Source of the DNA: SpSt-501 sp037481615
GTDB taxonomy: Bacteria > Desulfobacterota > Desulfobacteria > Desulfobacterales > SpSt-501
Assembly (NCBI GenBank): GCA_037481615.1
Contig: JBBFLI010000011.1
DNA: 64,000 bases
Strand: one strand, 5' to 3'
In this document: positions 15,285-24,587 of the stretch, one piece after another
Layout of the letters: each line of letters begins with the position of its first letter
Position numbering within the stretch: the stretch's first letter is position 1
Notes under the pieces: generated by a model
What the model was told of the DNA's origin: nothing
What the model saw: only the letters and a program-made list of their open reading frames with translations
The model's database searches: none
Made by a program: the position numbers and the translations under genes

Positions 15285-16481
15285 ATGGCAGCCATCGCCA
15301 CACCGGCAGCGCGGGTCTTTCTGGAGCAGGTTCCCGATTACGATCCCGGGGACGTGCGCGCGGCCGTATTCCGCCTGCTCGAGAGGACCGCCCCGCCCGT
15401 CCGTCCCGGCGACCGGGTCTTGATCAAGCCCAACTTTCTCGCCCCCGCTCCGCCCGCCCGCGCGATCACCACCCACCCGCAGGTGGTCCGCGCCGCCGCG
15501 GAGTGGGCACTCGGCCGAGGCGGGCGGGTCCTGGTCGCCGACAGCCCGGGCATGGGTTCCTTCGAGCGGCTGGTGCGCGAGGGAGGCTACGCCGCGGCGC
15601 TCGCCGGGCTCCCCCTCGAAATCCGGGCCTTCCGCGAGACCGCGCCGGTCGACATCGGGCCGCCCTTCGGCTCGATCCCGCTTGCCCGCGAGGCGCTCGC
15701 CGCCGACGTCGTGCTGAACCTGCCCAAGCTGAAAAGCCACTGCATGATGCTCCTCACCCTGGGGGTGAAAAACCTCTTCGGCTGTGTGGTCGGCCTGGCC
15801 AAACCCGAGTGGCACCTGCGCTGCGGCATCGACCGCGCAAGCTTCGCCCGCCTCCTCGTCGGCATCTACACCGCCGTGCGCCCCGCCGTGACCCTGCTCG
15901 ACGGGATCCTCGCCCTCGAGGGCGACGGCCCGGGAAAGGGCGGCAGCCCTCGCCCGATCGGGGTCCTTCTCGCCTCCCCCACGGCTCCGGCCCTCGATGC
16001 CACCGTCTGCCGCATGCTCGGCCTCCGCCCCGAGGAGCTCCCCACGCACCGCGCGGCGCTCGAACGCGGGGCCCTGCCCCCCGCCGTCGCCCTCGAGGGG
16101 GACCTCCCCCGTGTGGCCGGCTTTCGCTTCCCCGTGCTCGCCCCGGTCACCTTCGGCCCACGCCGCCTCGAGCACCTGATGCGCATGCACCTCGTCCAGC
16201 GGCCGGTCCTCCGGCCGAAAGCGCTCTGCCGCGGCTGCGGGGAATGTGTCCGGGCCTGTCCGGTGAAGGCGGTCGCCCCCCGTCGGGGCAACGTGGCATT
16301 CGATTACCGGCGCTGCATCCGCTGCTATTGTTGCGTGGAGATGTGCCCGCACGGGCTGCTGCAAACGGCGGAAACCGCCCCCGGGCGCCTGCTGCGCCAC
16401 TTGGCGTCTTTGAGGGATCGGCTCGCCCGGCGACCGCGCCGCCCGGAGGAAACGGAGAGGAAAAGGTCTCGGTGCACGTAG
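15285..16481 (+). CDS. DUF362 iron-sulfur protein with C-terminal 2x[4Fe-4S] ferredoxin domain
   Basis: About 398 residues. The DUF362 domain has VLIKPNFLAP, VLVADSPGMG and VVLNLPKLKSHCMMLLTLGVKNLFGCV; the tail carries two ferredoxin-type Cys sets, CRGCGECVRACP and CIRCYCCVEMCP. DUF362 proteins are common in anaerobes and are thought to move electrons, but their role is not established. ATG 15285 abuts its GGAGGG, so initiation may be elsewhere; earlier in-frame ATG codons exist at 15258 and 15198. The C-terminal tail after the clusters is basic. The second set, with extra Cys, suggests tight packing of two [4Fe-4S] clusters. Confidence 0.88.
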   Translation: MAAIATPAARVFLEQVPDYDPGDVRAAVFRLLERTAPPVRPGDRVLIKPNFLAPAPPARAITTHPQVVRAAAEWALGRGGRVLVADSPGMGSFERLVREGGYAAALAGLPLEIRAFRETAPVDIGPPFGSIPLAREALAADVVLNLPKLKSHCMMLLTLGVKNLFGCVVGLAKPEWHLRCGIDRASFARLLVGIYTAVRPAVTLLDGILALEGDGPGKGGSPRPIGVLLASPTAPALDATVCRMLGLRPEELPTHRAALERGALPPAVALEGDLPRVAGFRFPVLAPVTFGPRRLEHLMRMHLVQRPVLRPKALCRGCGECVRACPVKAVAPRRGNVAFDYRRCIRCYCCVEMCPHGLLQTAETAPGRLLRHLASLRDRLARRPRRPEETERKRSRCT

Positions 16482-16621
16482 ACCCCGCACCGCGCGGCCG
16501 CGGTTCCGCTCCCGGCCGCCCCGCGGCGTTTGCCGGCGGAGGGGGTCGGGGGCCAATGCCTGTTCGCCGCCGCCTCCCCCCGCGCAGGGGGCGCCCGCCG
16601 GCGCCGGGACAGGGCCCGGCC

Positions 16622-17110
16622 TCAGTGCGGCAGCGGTTTGCCGTGGCAGCCGTTGCAGGTGGTGGGGCCGGTTTTCAAGAGCTTCGGCGGCACGCCGGAG
16701 GCGGCGGCGGCACGCTTCAGCTCGAGGTTCTTGGCCTTGATCTCCTTGTGGCAGCCGAGCCAGCAGGTCTGGTGATAGACGTTTTTGAAGTAGGTCATGT
16801 CCGCCGCGGCGGTCTTGCCGGCAAGCGGCGGCGGGGCCTCCGTGGAATCGTGGCAGCCGGAAACCATGCAGCCCATCGGCGGCTCGGTGCCGTCGAAGGT
16901 GTGATGACAGCGGACGCAAGCGAATTCGAAATGGGCGTGATGGCGAAACTCGACCGGGCCTCGCCGGGGTTCGACCCCTTCGGGGGCGCGCAGCGTGTAG
17001 CGCTCCTCGCCGAAGCAGCTGTTTTCCTTCGAGGCGGAAAAACCCTGCATGACCCCCAGCAGAATCGCGAGGATCCCGACCCCCACCGTCCAGCCGACTC
17101 TCTTGCGCAT
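16622..17110 (-). CDS. Periplasmic tetrahaem cytochrome c, c3/c7-like
   Basis: 162 residues with a signal peptide (VGILAILLGVMQGFSA). Four haem-attachment motifs are visible: CVRCH (65-69), CMVSGCH (CX4CH, 81-87), CWLGCH (CX3CH, 116-121) and CNGCH (152-156). CX4CH occurs in class III cytochromes; CX3CH is rare and confirmed here by codons TGC TGG CTC GGC TGC CAC. Extra His residues (FRHHAHFEF) can supply the second axial ligands. Such proteins shuttle low-potential electrons in the periplasm. No dedicated oxidase or reductase lies beside it, and its redox partner is unknown. Confidence 0.88.
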   Translation of the reverse strand: MRKRVGWTVGVGILAILLGVMQGFSASKENSCFGEERYTLRAPEGVEPRRGPVEFRHHAHFEFACVRCHHTFDGTEPPMGCMVSGCHDSTEAPPPLAGKTAAADMTYFKNVYHQTCWLGCHKEIKAKNLELKRAAAASGVPPKLLKTGPTTCNGCHGKPLPH

Positions 17111-17262
17111 GGATCCGAGTCTCCTTTCCCCGTCAAACCGCTTGCCTCGTTCAGGGGCGTCCACTCCGGGCCGCGGGCGGGCCGCAGCGGAAGAAGCCCC
17201 GGCTTCACGGCGTTTTCCGCCCTGCCTGTTTAGCAGAAAATTCTCTGGAGTCAAAGGCGGGA

Positions 17263-18111
17263 ATGAAATTTCAGGAATCCGCTCTGGAAGGCAAGTCGGG
17301 CGAGATCGAAGGGGTGATTCTCGAGGGCGGCGAACGCGGCATGGACCGCGTCCGTCGCGCGCTCCGGCCGGGCTACTGCCTGCGGGCCGCCCGCGGCATT
17401 CTCGCCGGCGGCGGCCCGATCCTGATCGGGACCGGCTTCCCCGTGGCGGGCAGTTTCGAGACCGACGGGCCGCTCGGGGCGATCGCCCTCTACCGCGTCC
17501 TCGAGCACCTGGGGCGGCAGCCCTGGTTCGGCTGCGCACCGCCGATTTCCCGGGTGCTCGGCGGATCCTTCCGCACCCTCGAGATCCCGATCGCCGGCTG
17601 GGAAGAGACCCGCCCCTTCGTGCAACGGGCGCTCGCCGAGCTGCGGCCCGGTGCGCTGGTGTCGATCGAGCGGCCGGGGATCGCCGCCGACGGCCGCTAC
17701 TACAACATGCGCGGCGAGGACATCAGCGACCGGCTGGCCAAGTTCGACCTCTTCTTCGATCTCTTCGAGGGCTTCACGGTCGGCGTCGGGGACGGCGGAA
17801 ACGAGATCGGCATGGGCAACGCGCGCGAGGCCCTGGCCGACCTTCCGATCCGGCCGTCGGTCACCGGCTGCCGCGAGCTCGTGATCGCCGCGGTGAGCAA
17901 CTGGGGGGCTTACGGCATCATCGCCTGCATGGGGCTGCTGTCGGGGGAGGACCTCTTCGACCTCTTCGACCCGCTGGAGATCCTCCGGGATCTCGTGGAC
18001 CGCGGCGCCGTGGACGGACGGACCTGCGCCGCCTCCTGCACCGAGGACGGTTTCCCGCTCGCCGTCGGCCTCGAGCGCATCGCACGCCTGCGGCGCCTCT
18101 GCCGTCCGTGA
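17263..18111 (+). CDS. DUF4392 / glutamate cyclase-like domain protein
   Basis: 282 residues matching the DUF4392/D-glutamate cyclase C-terminal domain family: GTGFPVAGSFETDGPLGA near the start, SIERPGIAADGRYYNMRGEDIS in the middle, and the signature GDGGNEIGMGN. Mammalian members act as mitochondrial D-glutamate cyclases forming 5-oxo-D-proline; bacterial roles are little known. It is followed by an MFS transporter in the opposite orientation 13 bp away. Start uncertain: ATG 17263 has no strong Shine-Dalgarno and ATG 17341 is an alternative. The assignment to family is firm, the reaction is not. Confidence 0.8.
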   Translation: MKFQESALEGKSGEIEGVILEGGERGMDRVRRALRPGYCLRAARGILAGGGPILIGTGFPVAGSFETDGPLGAIALYRVLEHLGRQPWFGCAPPISRVLGGSFRTLEIPIAGWEETRPFVQRALAELRPGALVSIERPGIAADGRYYNMRGEDISDRLAKFDLFFDLFEGFTVGVGDGGNEIGMGNAREALADLPIRPSVTGCRELVIAAVSNWGAYGIIACMGLLSGEDLFDLFDPLEILRDLVDRGAVDGRTCAASCTEDGFPLAVGLERIARLRRLCRP

Positions 18112-18124
18112 GGGCCGGGCCGCC

Positions 18125-19321
18125 TCACCTCGTGCGGGTGGCGGCGTAGAGGCCGCCGATCGCCGCCTGGCAGAACACACACAGCAGCAGCGCCCCCCGG
18201 AAGGCCGCCACGCCGCGCGGGTCCTCCGGAAAAGCCCCTTGCAGGAAAAGGCCGATCCCCTGGAGAAAGACGGCGGGGCCGAGCATGGTGAAGAAATTGA
18301 CCCCGCTCATCGCCGCCCCGGCCATCTCCCGCGGAAAGAGCGCCTTCGCGTGGGAGTAGACCTGCCAGCCGGAGGAGGAGAAGAGCCCGTAGGCGAAGAA
18401 GAGCGCCCCGGCCGCCGCGACGCCCCCGCCGGGCCCCAGAGCCCTCAACGCCGCCCCCGCGGCCGCAAGGCCGAGCAGCCCGCAACAGACGACCCATTTC
18501 GGCGTGCGAAACACGCGGTCGGCGACGACGCCCCACAGGGGGGCCCCGGCGATGACGCCGGCGTTGAGGGCGAGCAGGATGTGCCCCGCCTCCCGCGGCC
18601 GGAACCCCAGGGCTTCCATCAGGAACGGCCCCGCCCACAGGGTCTGCAGCGCGGCATGGGTGCCGTAGCGCACGAAGGTGCTCCCGGAAAGGATCCAGTA
18701 ATCGCGGCTGCGGATCAGGCGCGTCAGAAGCCGCATCCCGCCGCTCCCCGCCGCTTTCCCCTCCGGCCGGTCGGCGGGCACCCCCAGCACGAGGGCGAGG
18801 AGGGCGAGCAGGTGGAGGAGGGCGACCGCCTGCAGCGCGGCCCGCCAGCCGACATGCTCGACGAGCAGGACCAGCGGGGTCGCCGCGGCGACGTTGCCCA
18901 GGGTGCCCGCGGCGTAGAGCAGCCCGGAGACGGTCGCAAAGACCGCCGGCGAAAACCAGGCGGCGAGCAGCTTGAGAGGCCCCATCAGGTTGCAGGCCAT
19001 GCCGACCCCGAGGAGCAGGCGGCCGGCCACGCCTTCGGCGAGGCCGCGGGAGAGGGAAAAGAGAAGGGCGCCGGCGAGGCCGAGCACCGCGCAGGCGACC
19101 ATCATCCGCTTGGCGCCGACCCGGTCCAGCCACAGGGTGAGCGGAATCTGGGTCAGGGCGAAGGCATAGAAAAAGACCGCCGAAAGCAGACCCAGGGACT
19201 CGGTGTCGAGCGCCAAGTCCGTGATCAGCCAGGGGGAGAGCACGGCGTTCGTCGTGCGGTAGAGCTGGGAGAGAAAGAAGTGCAGGGCGCAGATCGCAAA
19301 GATCCGCCAGGCGCGGAGCAT
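18125..19321 (-). CDS. MFS transporter
   Basis: 398-residue major facilitator with about twelve membrane segments in two six-helix bundles. The N-half has LDRVGAKRMMVACAVLG, matching the family's loop 2-3 signature, and GRLLLGVGMACNLMGPLKLLAAWF. The central loop is hydrophilic (PADRPEGKAAG). It resembles organic-anion or nitrate/sulfonate-type porters by general layout but the substrate cannot be assigned. It is divergent from the aminotransferase operon across about 200 bp, which carries GAGTC-N6-GACTC at 19391-19406, a possible shared operator. Confidence 0.88.
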   Translation of the reverse strand: MLRAWRIFAICALHFFLSQLYRTTNAVLSPWLITDLALDTESLGLLSAVFFYAFALTQIPLTLWLDRVGAKRMMVACAVLGLAGALLFSLSRGLAEGVAGRLLLGVGMACNLMGPLKLLAAWFSPAVFATVSGLLYAAGTLGNVAAATPLVLLVEHVGWRAALQAVALLHLLALLALVLGVPADRPEGKAAGSGGMRLLTRLIRSRDYWILSGSTFVRYGTHAALQTLWAGPFLMEALGFRPREAGHILLALNAGVIAGAPLWGVVADRVFRTPKWVVCCGLLGLAAAGAALRALGPGGGVAAAGALFFAYGLFSSSGWQVYSHAKALFPREMAGAAMSGVNFFTMLGPAVFLQGIGLFLQGAFPEDPRGVAAFRGALLLCVFCQAAIGGLYAATRTR

Positions 19322-19390
19322 GCAGGATCCCTTTCCCGAAAGCGTCGGAGCCAGGGGGTCGGCCCTCCCCTCTATCCTTTCGCCGCCGTC

Positions 19391-19406
19391 GAGTCAAAAA
19401 CGACTC
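19391..19406. promoter_or_regulatory. Inverted repeat between the MFS and aminotransferase genes
   Basis: GAGTC-N6-GACTC, with a further GACTC at 19431-19435 inside the inferred -35 box of the aminotransferase operon. The spacing is compatible with an operator, but the arms are short. Confidence 0.25.
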
Positions 19407-19428
19407 ACCCGGCCCGGCCCTGCGGGCA

Positions 19429-19458
19429 TTGACTCGCGGGGGGCTTCTCGAATACGGT
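19429..19458 (+). promoter_or_regulatory. Possible promoter of the glyoxylate-type operon
   Basis: TTGACT (19429-19434), 18-bp spacer, TACGGT (19453-19458), about 65 bp before the aminotransferase start. The -35 box is one mismatch from consensus; the -10 box is weak. Confidence 0.35.
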
Positions 19459-19522
19459 GGCCCCGCGATCGGGGGAACCCCCCGCTCGGGACGCTCCGAC
19501 CCTGGAGAGGAGTCCGACCTCG

Positions 19523-20713
19523 ATGAAGCCGCTCGACCCCCGCGATTTCCGTGACCTCGATCCCGGAGAGCGACTGCTGATGGGGCCCGGCCCCAGCAAC
19601 GTTCCGCCCCGCGTGCTGCAGGCGCTGGCCGCCCCCTGCATCGGCCATCTGGATCCGGTGTTCCTTTCCGTGATGAACGAGACCCAGCGGCTGCTGCGAC
19701 ACCTCTTCCAGACGGAGAACGCGCTCACGATCCCGGTTTCGGCAACCGGCAGCGCCGGCATGGAAGCCTGCCTCGTCAACCTGGTGGAGCCCGGCGACGA
19801 GGTGCTGGTCGCCGTGAACGGCGTCTTCGGGACCCGCATGTGCGACATCGTCCAGCGGATCGGCGGCCGGCTCCTCCGGGTCGACGCCCCCTGGGGCCGC
19901 GCCGTGGACCCCGCCGCCGTCGCCGAGGCCCTCCGCGGCCGCTCCCCCCGCGTCGTGGCCGTGGTCCATGCGGAGACCTCGACCGGCGCCTGCACACCGC
20001 TCGAGGAGATCGCGCGGCTCGCCCACGAGGCCGGCGCCCTCTTTCTCGTCGACTGCGTGACCTCGCTCGGGGGCATGGAGGTCGCGGTCGACCGGCTGGG
20101 GATCGACGCCGCCTACAGCGGCACCCAGAAATGCCTCTCCTGCCCGCCGGGTCTCGCCCCCCTCACCTTCAGCCCCGCCGCCGCCGCCCGGCTCGAAGCG
20201 CGGCGCCACCCGGTCGTCAGCTGGTATCTGGACCTCGGGATGGTGCGCGATTACTGGGGAAACGAGCGCAAGTACCACCACACGGCGCCGGTCAACATGA
20301 TCTGGGCCTTGCGCGAGGCGCTGCGGCTCGTCGCCGAAGAGGGGCTCGAGGCGCGCTTCGCCCGCCACCGGCTGAACCACCGCGCCCTCGTCGCCGGCCT
20401 GGAGGCCATGGGCCTGGAGATGCTCGTGCCTGAGGCCGAGCGGCTGCCGATGCTGAACGCGGTGCGCGTCCCCGAGGGGGTGGCGGAGGCGAAGATCCGG
20501 CGCGCGCTGCTCGAGGGCTACGGCATCGAGATCGGCGCAGGGCTCGGCCCGCTGGCCGGCAAGATCTGGCGCATCGGCCTCATGGGCCACGGCTGCCGGC
20601 CGAAGAACGTGCTGCTGCTCCTGTCGGCCCTCTCCGTGCTGCTGCGGTCCGAGGGGTTCCGCCTCCGCGGGGACGCCCTCGAGGCCGCCCGTGCCGTCTA
20701 TGCGGCAGCCTGA
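19523..20713 (+). CDS. Class V aminotransferase, alanine/serine-glyoxylate type
   Basis: 396-residue PLP enzyme. LLMGPGPSNVPPRVLQAL at the start, HAETSTG, VDCVTSLGGMEV (PLP-binding Asp) and YSGTQKCLSCPPG (Lys that forms the Schiff base) are hallmarks of the AGT/SGT family; RIGLMGHGC near the end carries the carboxylate-binding Arg. These enzymes transfer an amino group from alanine or serine to glyoxylate, yielding glycine. ATG 19523 follows GAGGAG by about 10 nt. The fused GlcD-GlcE gene overlaps its 3' end by 23 bp, so it opens an operon whose other products also handle glyoxylate-related 2-oxo acids. Confidence 0.92.
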   Translation: MKPLDPRDFRDLDPGERLLMGPGPSNVPPRVLQALAAPCIGHLDPVFLSVMNETQRLLRHLFQTENALTIPVSATGSAGMEACLVNLVEPGDEVLVAVNGVFGTRMCDIVQRIGGRLLRVDAPWGRAVDPAAVAEALRGRSPRVVAVVHAETSTGACTPLEEIARLAHEAGALFLVDCVTSLGGMEVAVDRLGIDAAYSGTQKCLSCPPGLAPLTFSPAAAARLEARRHPVVSWYLDLGMVRDYWGNERKYHHTAPVNMIWALREALRLVAEEGLEARFARHRLNHRALVAGLEAMGLEMLVPEAERLPMLNAVRVPEGVAEAKIRRALLEGYGIEIGAGLGPLAGKIWRIGLMGHGCRPKNVLLLLSALSVLLRSEGFRLRGDALEAARAVYAAA

Positions 20714-23285
20714 ACGCCCGCTTCCCCGCCCCCTGCTGCGCGAGCTGCGCCGCATCGTGGGCGAAGCCTTCGTCACCGAATCGGCCGCCTCCTCCGAGCT
20801 CTACGCCTACGACGGCTCGCTCGCCCGCGGCGCGCCGGGCGCGGTCGTCTTCCCGGCCGACGCCCGGCAGACCGCCGCCGTGGTGCGCGCCGCCGCCCGC
20901 GCCGGCGTGCCCTTCGTCCCCCGCGGCTTTGGGACCAACCTCTCGGGCGGGACGGTCCTTCCGCAGGGCGGACTCGTCGTCTGCCTGGCGCGCCTGAACC
21001 GCATCCTCGCCCTCTCCATCCCCAACCGCTCAGCGGTGGTCCAGCCGGGGGTCACCAACCTGGAACTGCAGCAGGCGCTCGCCCCGCTCGGCTTCTTCTA
21101 CGCGCCGGATCCCGCGAGCCAGAAGGTCGCCACCCTGGGCGGGAACGTGGGTGAGAACTCGGGCGGCCCCCGCTGCGTGAAGTACGGGGTCACGGTCCAC
21201 CACGTGCTGGGGCTGGAGATCGTCACCGCCGAGGGCGAGCTCCGGCGCCTCGGCGGCGAGGCGCCGGACCCGCCCGGCCCCGACCTGCGGGGGCTCCTGA
21301 TCGGAAGCGAAGGCGCCCTGGCCGTCGTCACCGAGATCACCGTGCGCATCCTCCCCCGGCCCGAAGCCGTGCGCACCTGGCTCGCCGTCTACGATTCGGT
21401 CGAGGCGGCCGCACAGACGGTGGCCGAGATCATCGCCGCGGGGATCCTCCCCGCGGCGCTCGAGATGATGGATACCCCGGTCATGCGGGCGGTCGAGGAA
21501 AGCCGCCCTTGCGGGTTCCCCCCCGACGCCGCGGCGGTGTTGCTGATCGAGGTCGAGGGGTTGGCGGCCGGGCTCGATCGCCAAGCCGGCCGCATCCGCG
21601 AGATCTGCCGCCGCCACGGCGTCCGCGAAATCCGCGAGGCGAGCGGCGAGGAGGAGCGCGCCCGCCTCTGGGAGGGCCGCCGCGGCGCTTTCGGCGCCGT
21701 CGCGCGGCTCGCCCCCAACTACCTCGTCAACGACTGCACCGTGCCGCGGACCCGCCTCCCCGAGGCCCTGCGCCGGGTCGAAGCGATCGCCCGCGCGCAC
21801 GGCATCCTCTGCGGCAACGTGTTCCACGCCGGCGACGGGAACCTGCACCCGCTCTTGCTCTTCGATTCGCGACGGCCGGATGAGGTCGAGCGCGTGCACC
21901 GCGCGGGCGAAGAGATTCTCACGGCCTGTGTCGAACTCGGGGGGACGATCTCCGGCGAGCACGGGATCGGCCTCGAAAAGCGGCAGGCGATGCGCCTCGT
22001 CTTCACCGAGGAGGAACTCTCGCTGCAGCGCGACCTGAAACGCGCCTTCGACCCGCAGGGACGCCTCAACCCGGGAAAGCTCTTTCCCCCGCCCACGGAG
22101 GCCCCGGGCCCGAAACGAGCGGCGGATGCCCTCTGCCCGGCGGAGGAGGACCTCGCCCGGCGCGTGCGGCAGGCCTTCGCCGCCGGCGAGCGGCTCCGGA
22201 TCCGCGGCTCCGGCTCGCTGGACGCAGCCCCCTCGGGGGGAAGAGACGACCGGCCCGCCGTCTCCACGGCGAGCCTCACGGCCATCGTGGAGTTCGACCC
22301 CGAAAACCAGTTCTTCACGGCCGGCGCGGGGCTTTCCCTCGCCCGGGCCCAGGAGGCCCTCGCCGCCCGCAACCAGTGGCTCCCGTTGCGGCCGCCGCCG
22401 CTTCCCGGCCGGCGCACCCTGGGCGGCATCGTCGCGACGGCGGCGGCGGGGCCCGAGCGCTCCGCCTACGGCTCGCCGCGCGAGCTTCTCCTCGGGGTCG
22501 GCTTCGTGGACGGCCGGGGGCGGCGGCTGCGGGCCGGCGGACGGGTGGTCAAGAACGTGGCCGGCTACGACGTGACCCGTCTGCTCGTGGGATCGGCGGG
22601 GAGGCTCGCCCTGCTCACCCGGCTCACGTTCCGGACGGCGACGCGGCCCGAGCGTTGCACCGCCATCGCGATCGACGGAGATCTCGCGGCGCTTGCGCGC
22701 CTCGCCGGGCGCCTTCTCGCCTCGCCCCTCGAAGCCGTGATCGCCGCCGCCGCCCCGGGGCCGGGGGGGAGCTTCCGCCTGTGGCTCGGCTTCGAGGGCT
22801 TCGCCGAAACCGTCGCCCGCCAGATCGAGGAGGCCGCCCGGAAGGCGCGCGCGGAAGCGCTCGCGGAGGTCGGGATCTCCGACTACGGCCTGCTCGACGG
22901 CCCCTTCCCCCGTCTCTACGAGGAGATCGCGAAACGGCCCGGTCTGTTGCGCATCGGGGTCCCCCCGGAGCAGGCCGCCCGCGCCGCCCGCCACATCGCC
23001 TCCCGTTTCCCCGAGGCGCCCCTGTGGGTCGATTTCGCCGCCGGCCGGGTCATGGCGGGGATGGATGGCCTGGACCCCGACCTGTGGGCGGAACTTCGGC
23101 GCGCGGTGTCCGCTTGCGGCGGCCATCTCACCCTCGAGAAAGCCCCCGCTTCGGATTTTTCCCCCGGCGGCGGCTGCTTCCCGCGGGCCGCCCGGGATCC
23201 CCTCGACCTCCGCCTCCGCGCCGCCTTCGACCCCCGCGGCGTCTTCGCCGGCGCCGACCCCCCGGAGACCGGAGACGACCCGTGA
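20691..23285 (+). CDS. GlcD-GlcE fusion: FAD-linked 2-hydroxy-acid oxidase
   Basis: 864 residues that combine two normally separate subunits. Residues about 1-470 are a complete GlcD-type flavoprotein: PRGFGTNLSGGT (FAD-binding), SQKVATLGGNVGENSGGPRCVKYG, GSEGALAVVTEIT and a C-terminal GGTISGEHGIGLEK block. Residues about 485-864 resemble GlcE: PLRPPPLPGRRTLGGIVAT, GGRVVKNVAGYDVTRL and GSAGRLALLT. With GlcF these form a glycolate (or D-lactate) oxidase passing electrons to the membrane quinone pool. Start GTG 20691 or ATG 20700. The next gene begins in a GTGA overlap. The fusion keeps subunits in 1:1 ratio. Confidence 0.92.
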   Translation: MPSMRQPERPLPRPLLRELRRIVGEAFVTESAASSELYAYDGSLARGAPGAVVFPADARQTAAVVRAAARAGVPFVPRGFGTNLSGGTVLPQGGLVVCLARLNRILALSIPNRSAVVQPGVTNLELQQALAPLGFFYAPDPASQKVATLGGNVGENSGGPRCVKYGVTVHHVLGLEIVTAEGELRRLGGEAPDPPGPDLRGLLIGSEGALAVVTEITVRILPRPEAVRTWLAVYDSVEAAAQTVAEIIAAGILPAALEMMDTPVMRAVEESRPCGFPPDAAAVLLIEVEGLAAGLDRQAGRIREICRRHGVREIREASGEEERARLWEGRRGAFGAVARLAPNYLVNDCTVPRTRLPEALRRVEAIARAHGILCGNVFHAGDGNLHPLLLFDSRRPDEVERVHRAGEEILTACVELGGTISGEHGIGLEKRQAMRLVFTEEELSLQRDLKRAFDPQGRLNPGKLFPPPTEAPGPKRAADALCPAEEDLARRVRQAFAAGERLRIRGSGSLDAAPSGGRDDRPAVSTASLTAIVEFDPENQFFTAGAGLSLARAQEALAARNQWLPLRPPPLPGRRTLGGIVATAAAGPERSAYGSPRELLLGVGFVDGRGRRLRAGGRVVKNVAGYDVTRLLVGSAGRLALLTRLTFRTATRPERCTAIAIDGDLAALARLAGRLLASPLEAVIAAAAPGPGGSFRLWLGFEGFAETVARQIEEAARKARAEALAEVGISDYGLLDGPFPRLYEEIAKRPGLLRIGVPPEQAARAARHIASRFPEAPLWVDFAAGRVMAGMDGLDPDLWAELRRAVSACGGHLTLEKAPASDFSPGGGCFPRAARDPLDLRLRAAFDPRGVFAGADPPETGDDP

Positions 23286-24547
23286 ATCTCGAAGCCGCTT
23301 ACGAAGAGATCGCCCGCTGCAACCGCTGCGGTTTCTGTCAGGCGGCCTGCCCCGTCTTTCGGGCGACGGCGAGCGAGGCGGGCGTCGCCCGCGGGAGGAT
23401 CGCCCTGCTGCGTGCCCTGATCGAGGGGCGGATCGCCTGGGATGCCGGGCTCGAGGGTCCGCTCTTCGACTGCCTGCTCTGCGGGGCTTGCACCGCGGCC
23501 TGTTTCCCGGCCGTCCCCACCGCCGAGCTCCTGGTCCGGGCGCGCTCGGCTTACCTCGCGCGCGTGGGGCGCAAGGCCGCCCACCGGCTGCTCTTCGATC
23601 GGCTGCTCCCCGACCCGCGCCGCCTGCGGCGTGCCGCGCGGGCCGCGGCGATCGGCAAGCGGAGCGGGCTGAGCCGTCTTGCCGCCGCGCTGGGGCTCCT
23701 GCGCGCCTTCGGCCGCGACCTGGGCCGGGCCGAGGAGATCCTGCCTGCTTTTCCGCGGCGCGCCTTCCGCGAGGAGCTCGCCGCCGGGGCCTACGACGGC
23801 GCAGGGAATCGGGGGACGGCCGCCTACTTCGTCGGCTGCGGGGTCGATCTGCTGCACCCGGCGGTCGGCCGCGCGAGCCTGGCGCTCCTGCGCGAAAGGC
23901 GGCGCCGGGTCCTCGTCCTCGACAACAACTGCTGCGGCCTTCCGGCCTGGTCCGCGGGCGATCTCGGCGCCGCGCGGCGGCTTGCCGCCGCGAATCTGGC
24001 GCTCCTGAACGATCCGGCCGTGGAGGCGGTCGTCACCGACTGCTCGAGCTGCGCCTCGTTTCTGCGAAGCTACCCGCGCCTGTTTCCCCCGCCCGATCCC
24101 CGCCACGGGGAGGCCCGGCGGCTCGCGGCGAAAACCTTCGATCTCGCCCCCTGGCTGCACGCCGAGGGTGCTCCGTCGGCCGGGGGGCTTCGCGGGCGGC
24201 GGATCACCTTCCACGACCCCTGCCACGCCGCACGCGGCCTGGGCGTCCGGCGCGAGCCGCGGGAGATCCTCGGCCGCATCCCCGGGGCCGAGTTCGTCGA
24301 GCTTCCCGAGGCCGACGCCTGCTGCGGCGGGGCGGGCTCCTACGCCCTTTCCCACTACGATCTCGCGATGCGCGTGCTCGAGCGCAAAACGGAAAACCTC
24401 GAGCGGACCGGCGCCGACCTGCTCGTCACGACCTGCCCGGCCTGCATGATCCAGCTCGCCCACGGCGTGCGGCGCGCCGGTCTCGCGGTCGAGGTGCGCC
24501 ACCTGGCCCAGGTCCTGCGGCCGACTCCGCCGCGGCAAGGGTTTTGA
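23282..24547 (+). CDS. glcF: GlcF-type iron-sulfur subunit of 2-hydroxy-acid oxidase
   Basis: 421 residues. Two [4Fe-4S] binding sets, CNRCGFCQAACP (N-terminal) and CLLCGACTAACFP, are followed by two CCG domains: one with DNNCCGLP and CSSCASFLRSYP, the other with HDPCHAARGLG, DACCGGAGSY and TTCPACMIQL. This is the layout of GlcF and of D-lactate dehydrogenase iron-sulfur proteins, which hand electrons from the flavoprotein to quinone. GTG 23282 overlaps the GlcDE stop by 4 bp, so translational coupling with the fused GlcDE is expected. Glycolate is favoured over D-lactate because the operon encodes an AGT-type aminotransferase. Confidence 0.93.
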   Translation: MNLEAAYEEIARCNRCGFCQAACPVFRATASEAGVARGRIALLRALIEGRIAWDAGLEGPLFDCLLCGACTAACFPAVPTAELLVRARSAYLARVGRKAAHRLLFDRLLPDPRRLRRAARAAAIGKRSGLSRLAAALGLLRAFGRDLGRAEEILPAFPRRAFREELAAGAYDGAGNRGTAAYFVGCGVDLLHPAVGRASLALLRERRRRVLVLDNNCCGLPAWSAGDLGAARRLAAANLALLNDPAVEAVVTDCSSCASFLRSYPRLFPPPDPRHGEARRLAAKTFDLAPWLHAEGAPSAGGLRGRRITFHDPCHAARGLGVRREPREILGRIPGAEFVELPEADACCGGAGSYALSHYDLAMRVLERKTENLERTGADLLVTTCPACMIQLAHGVRRAGLAVEVRHLAQVLRPTPPRQGF

Positions 24548-24587
24548 AATCACGGCCAGCGGCCGTTTCATGGCAGGAGGGAAAAAC

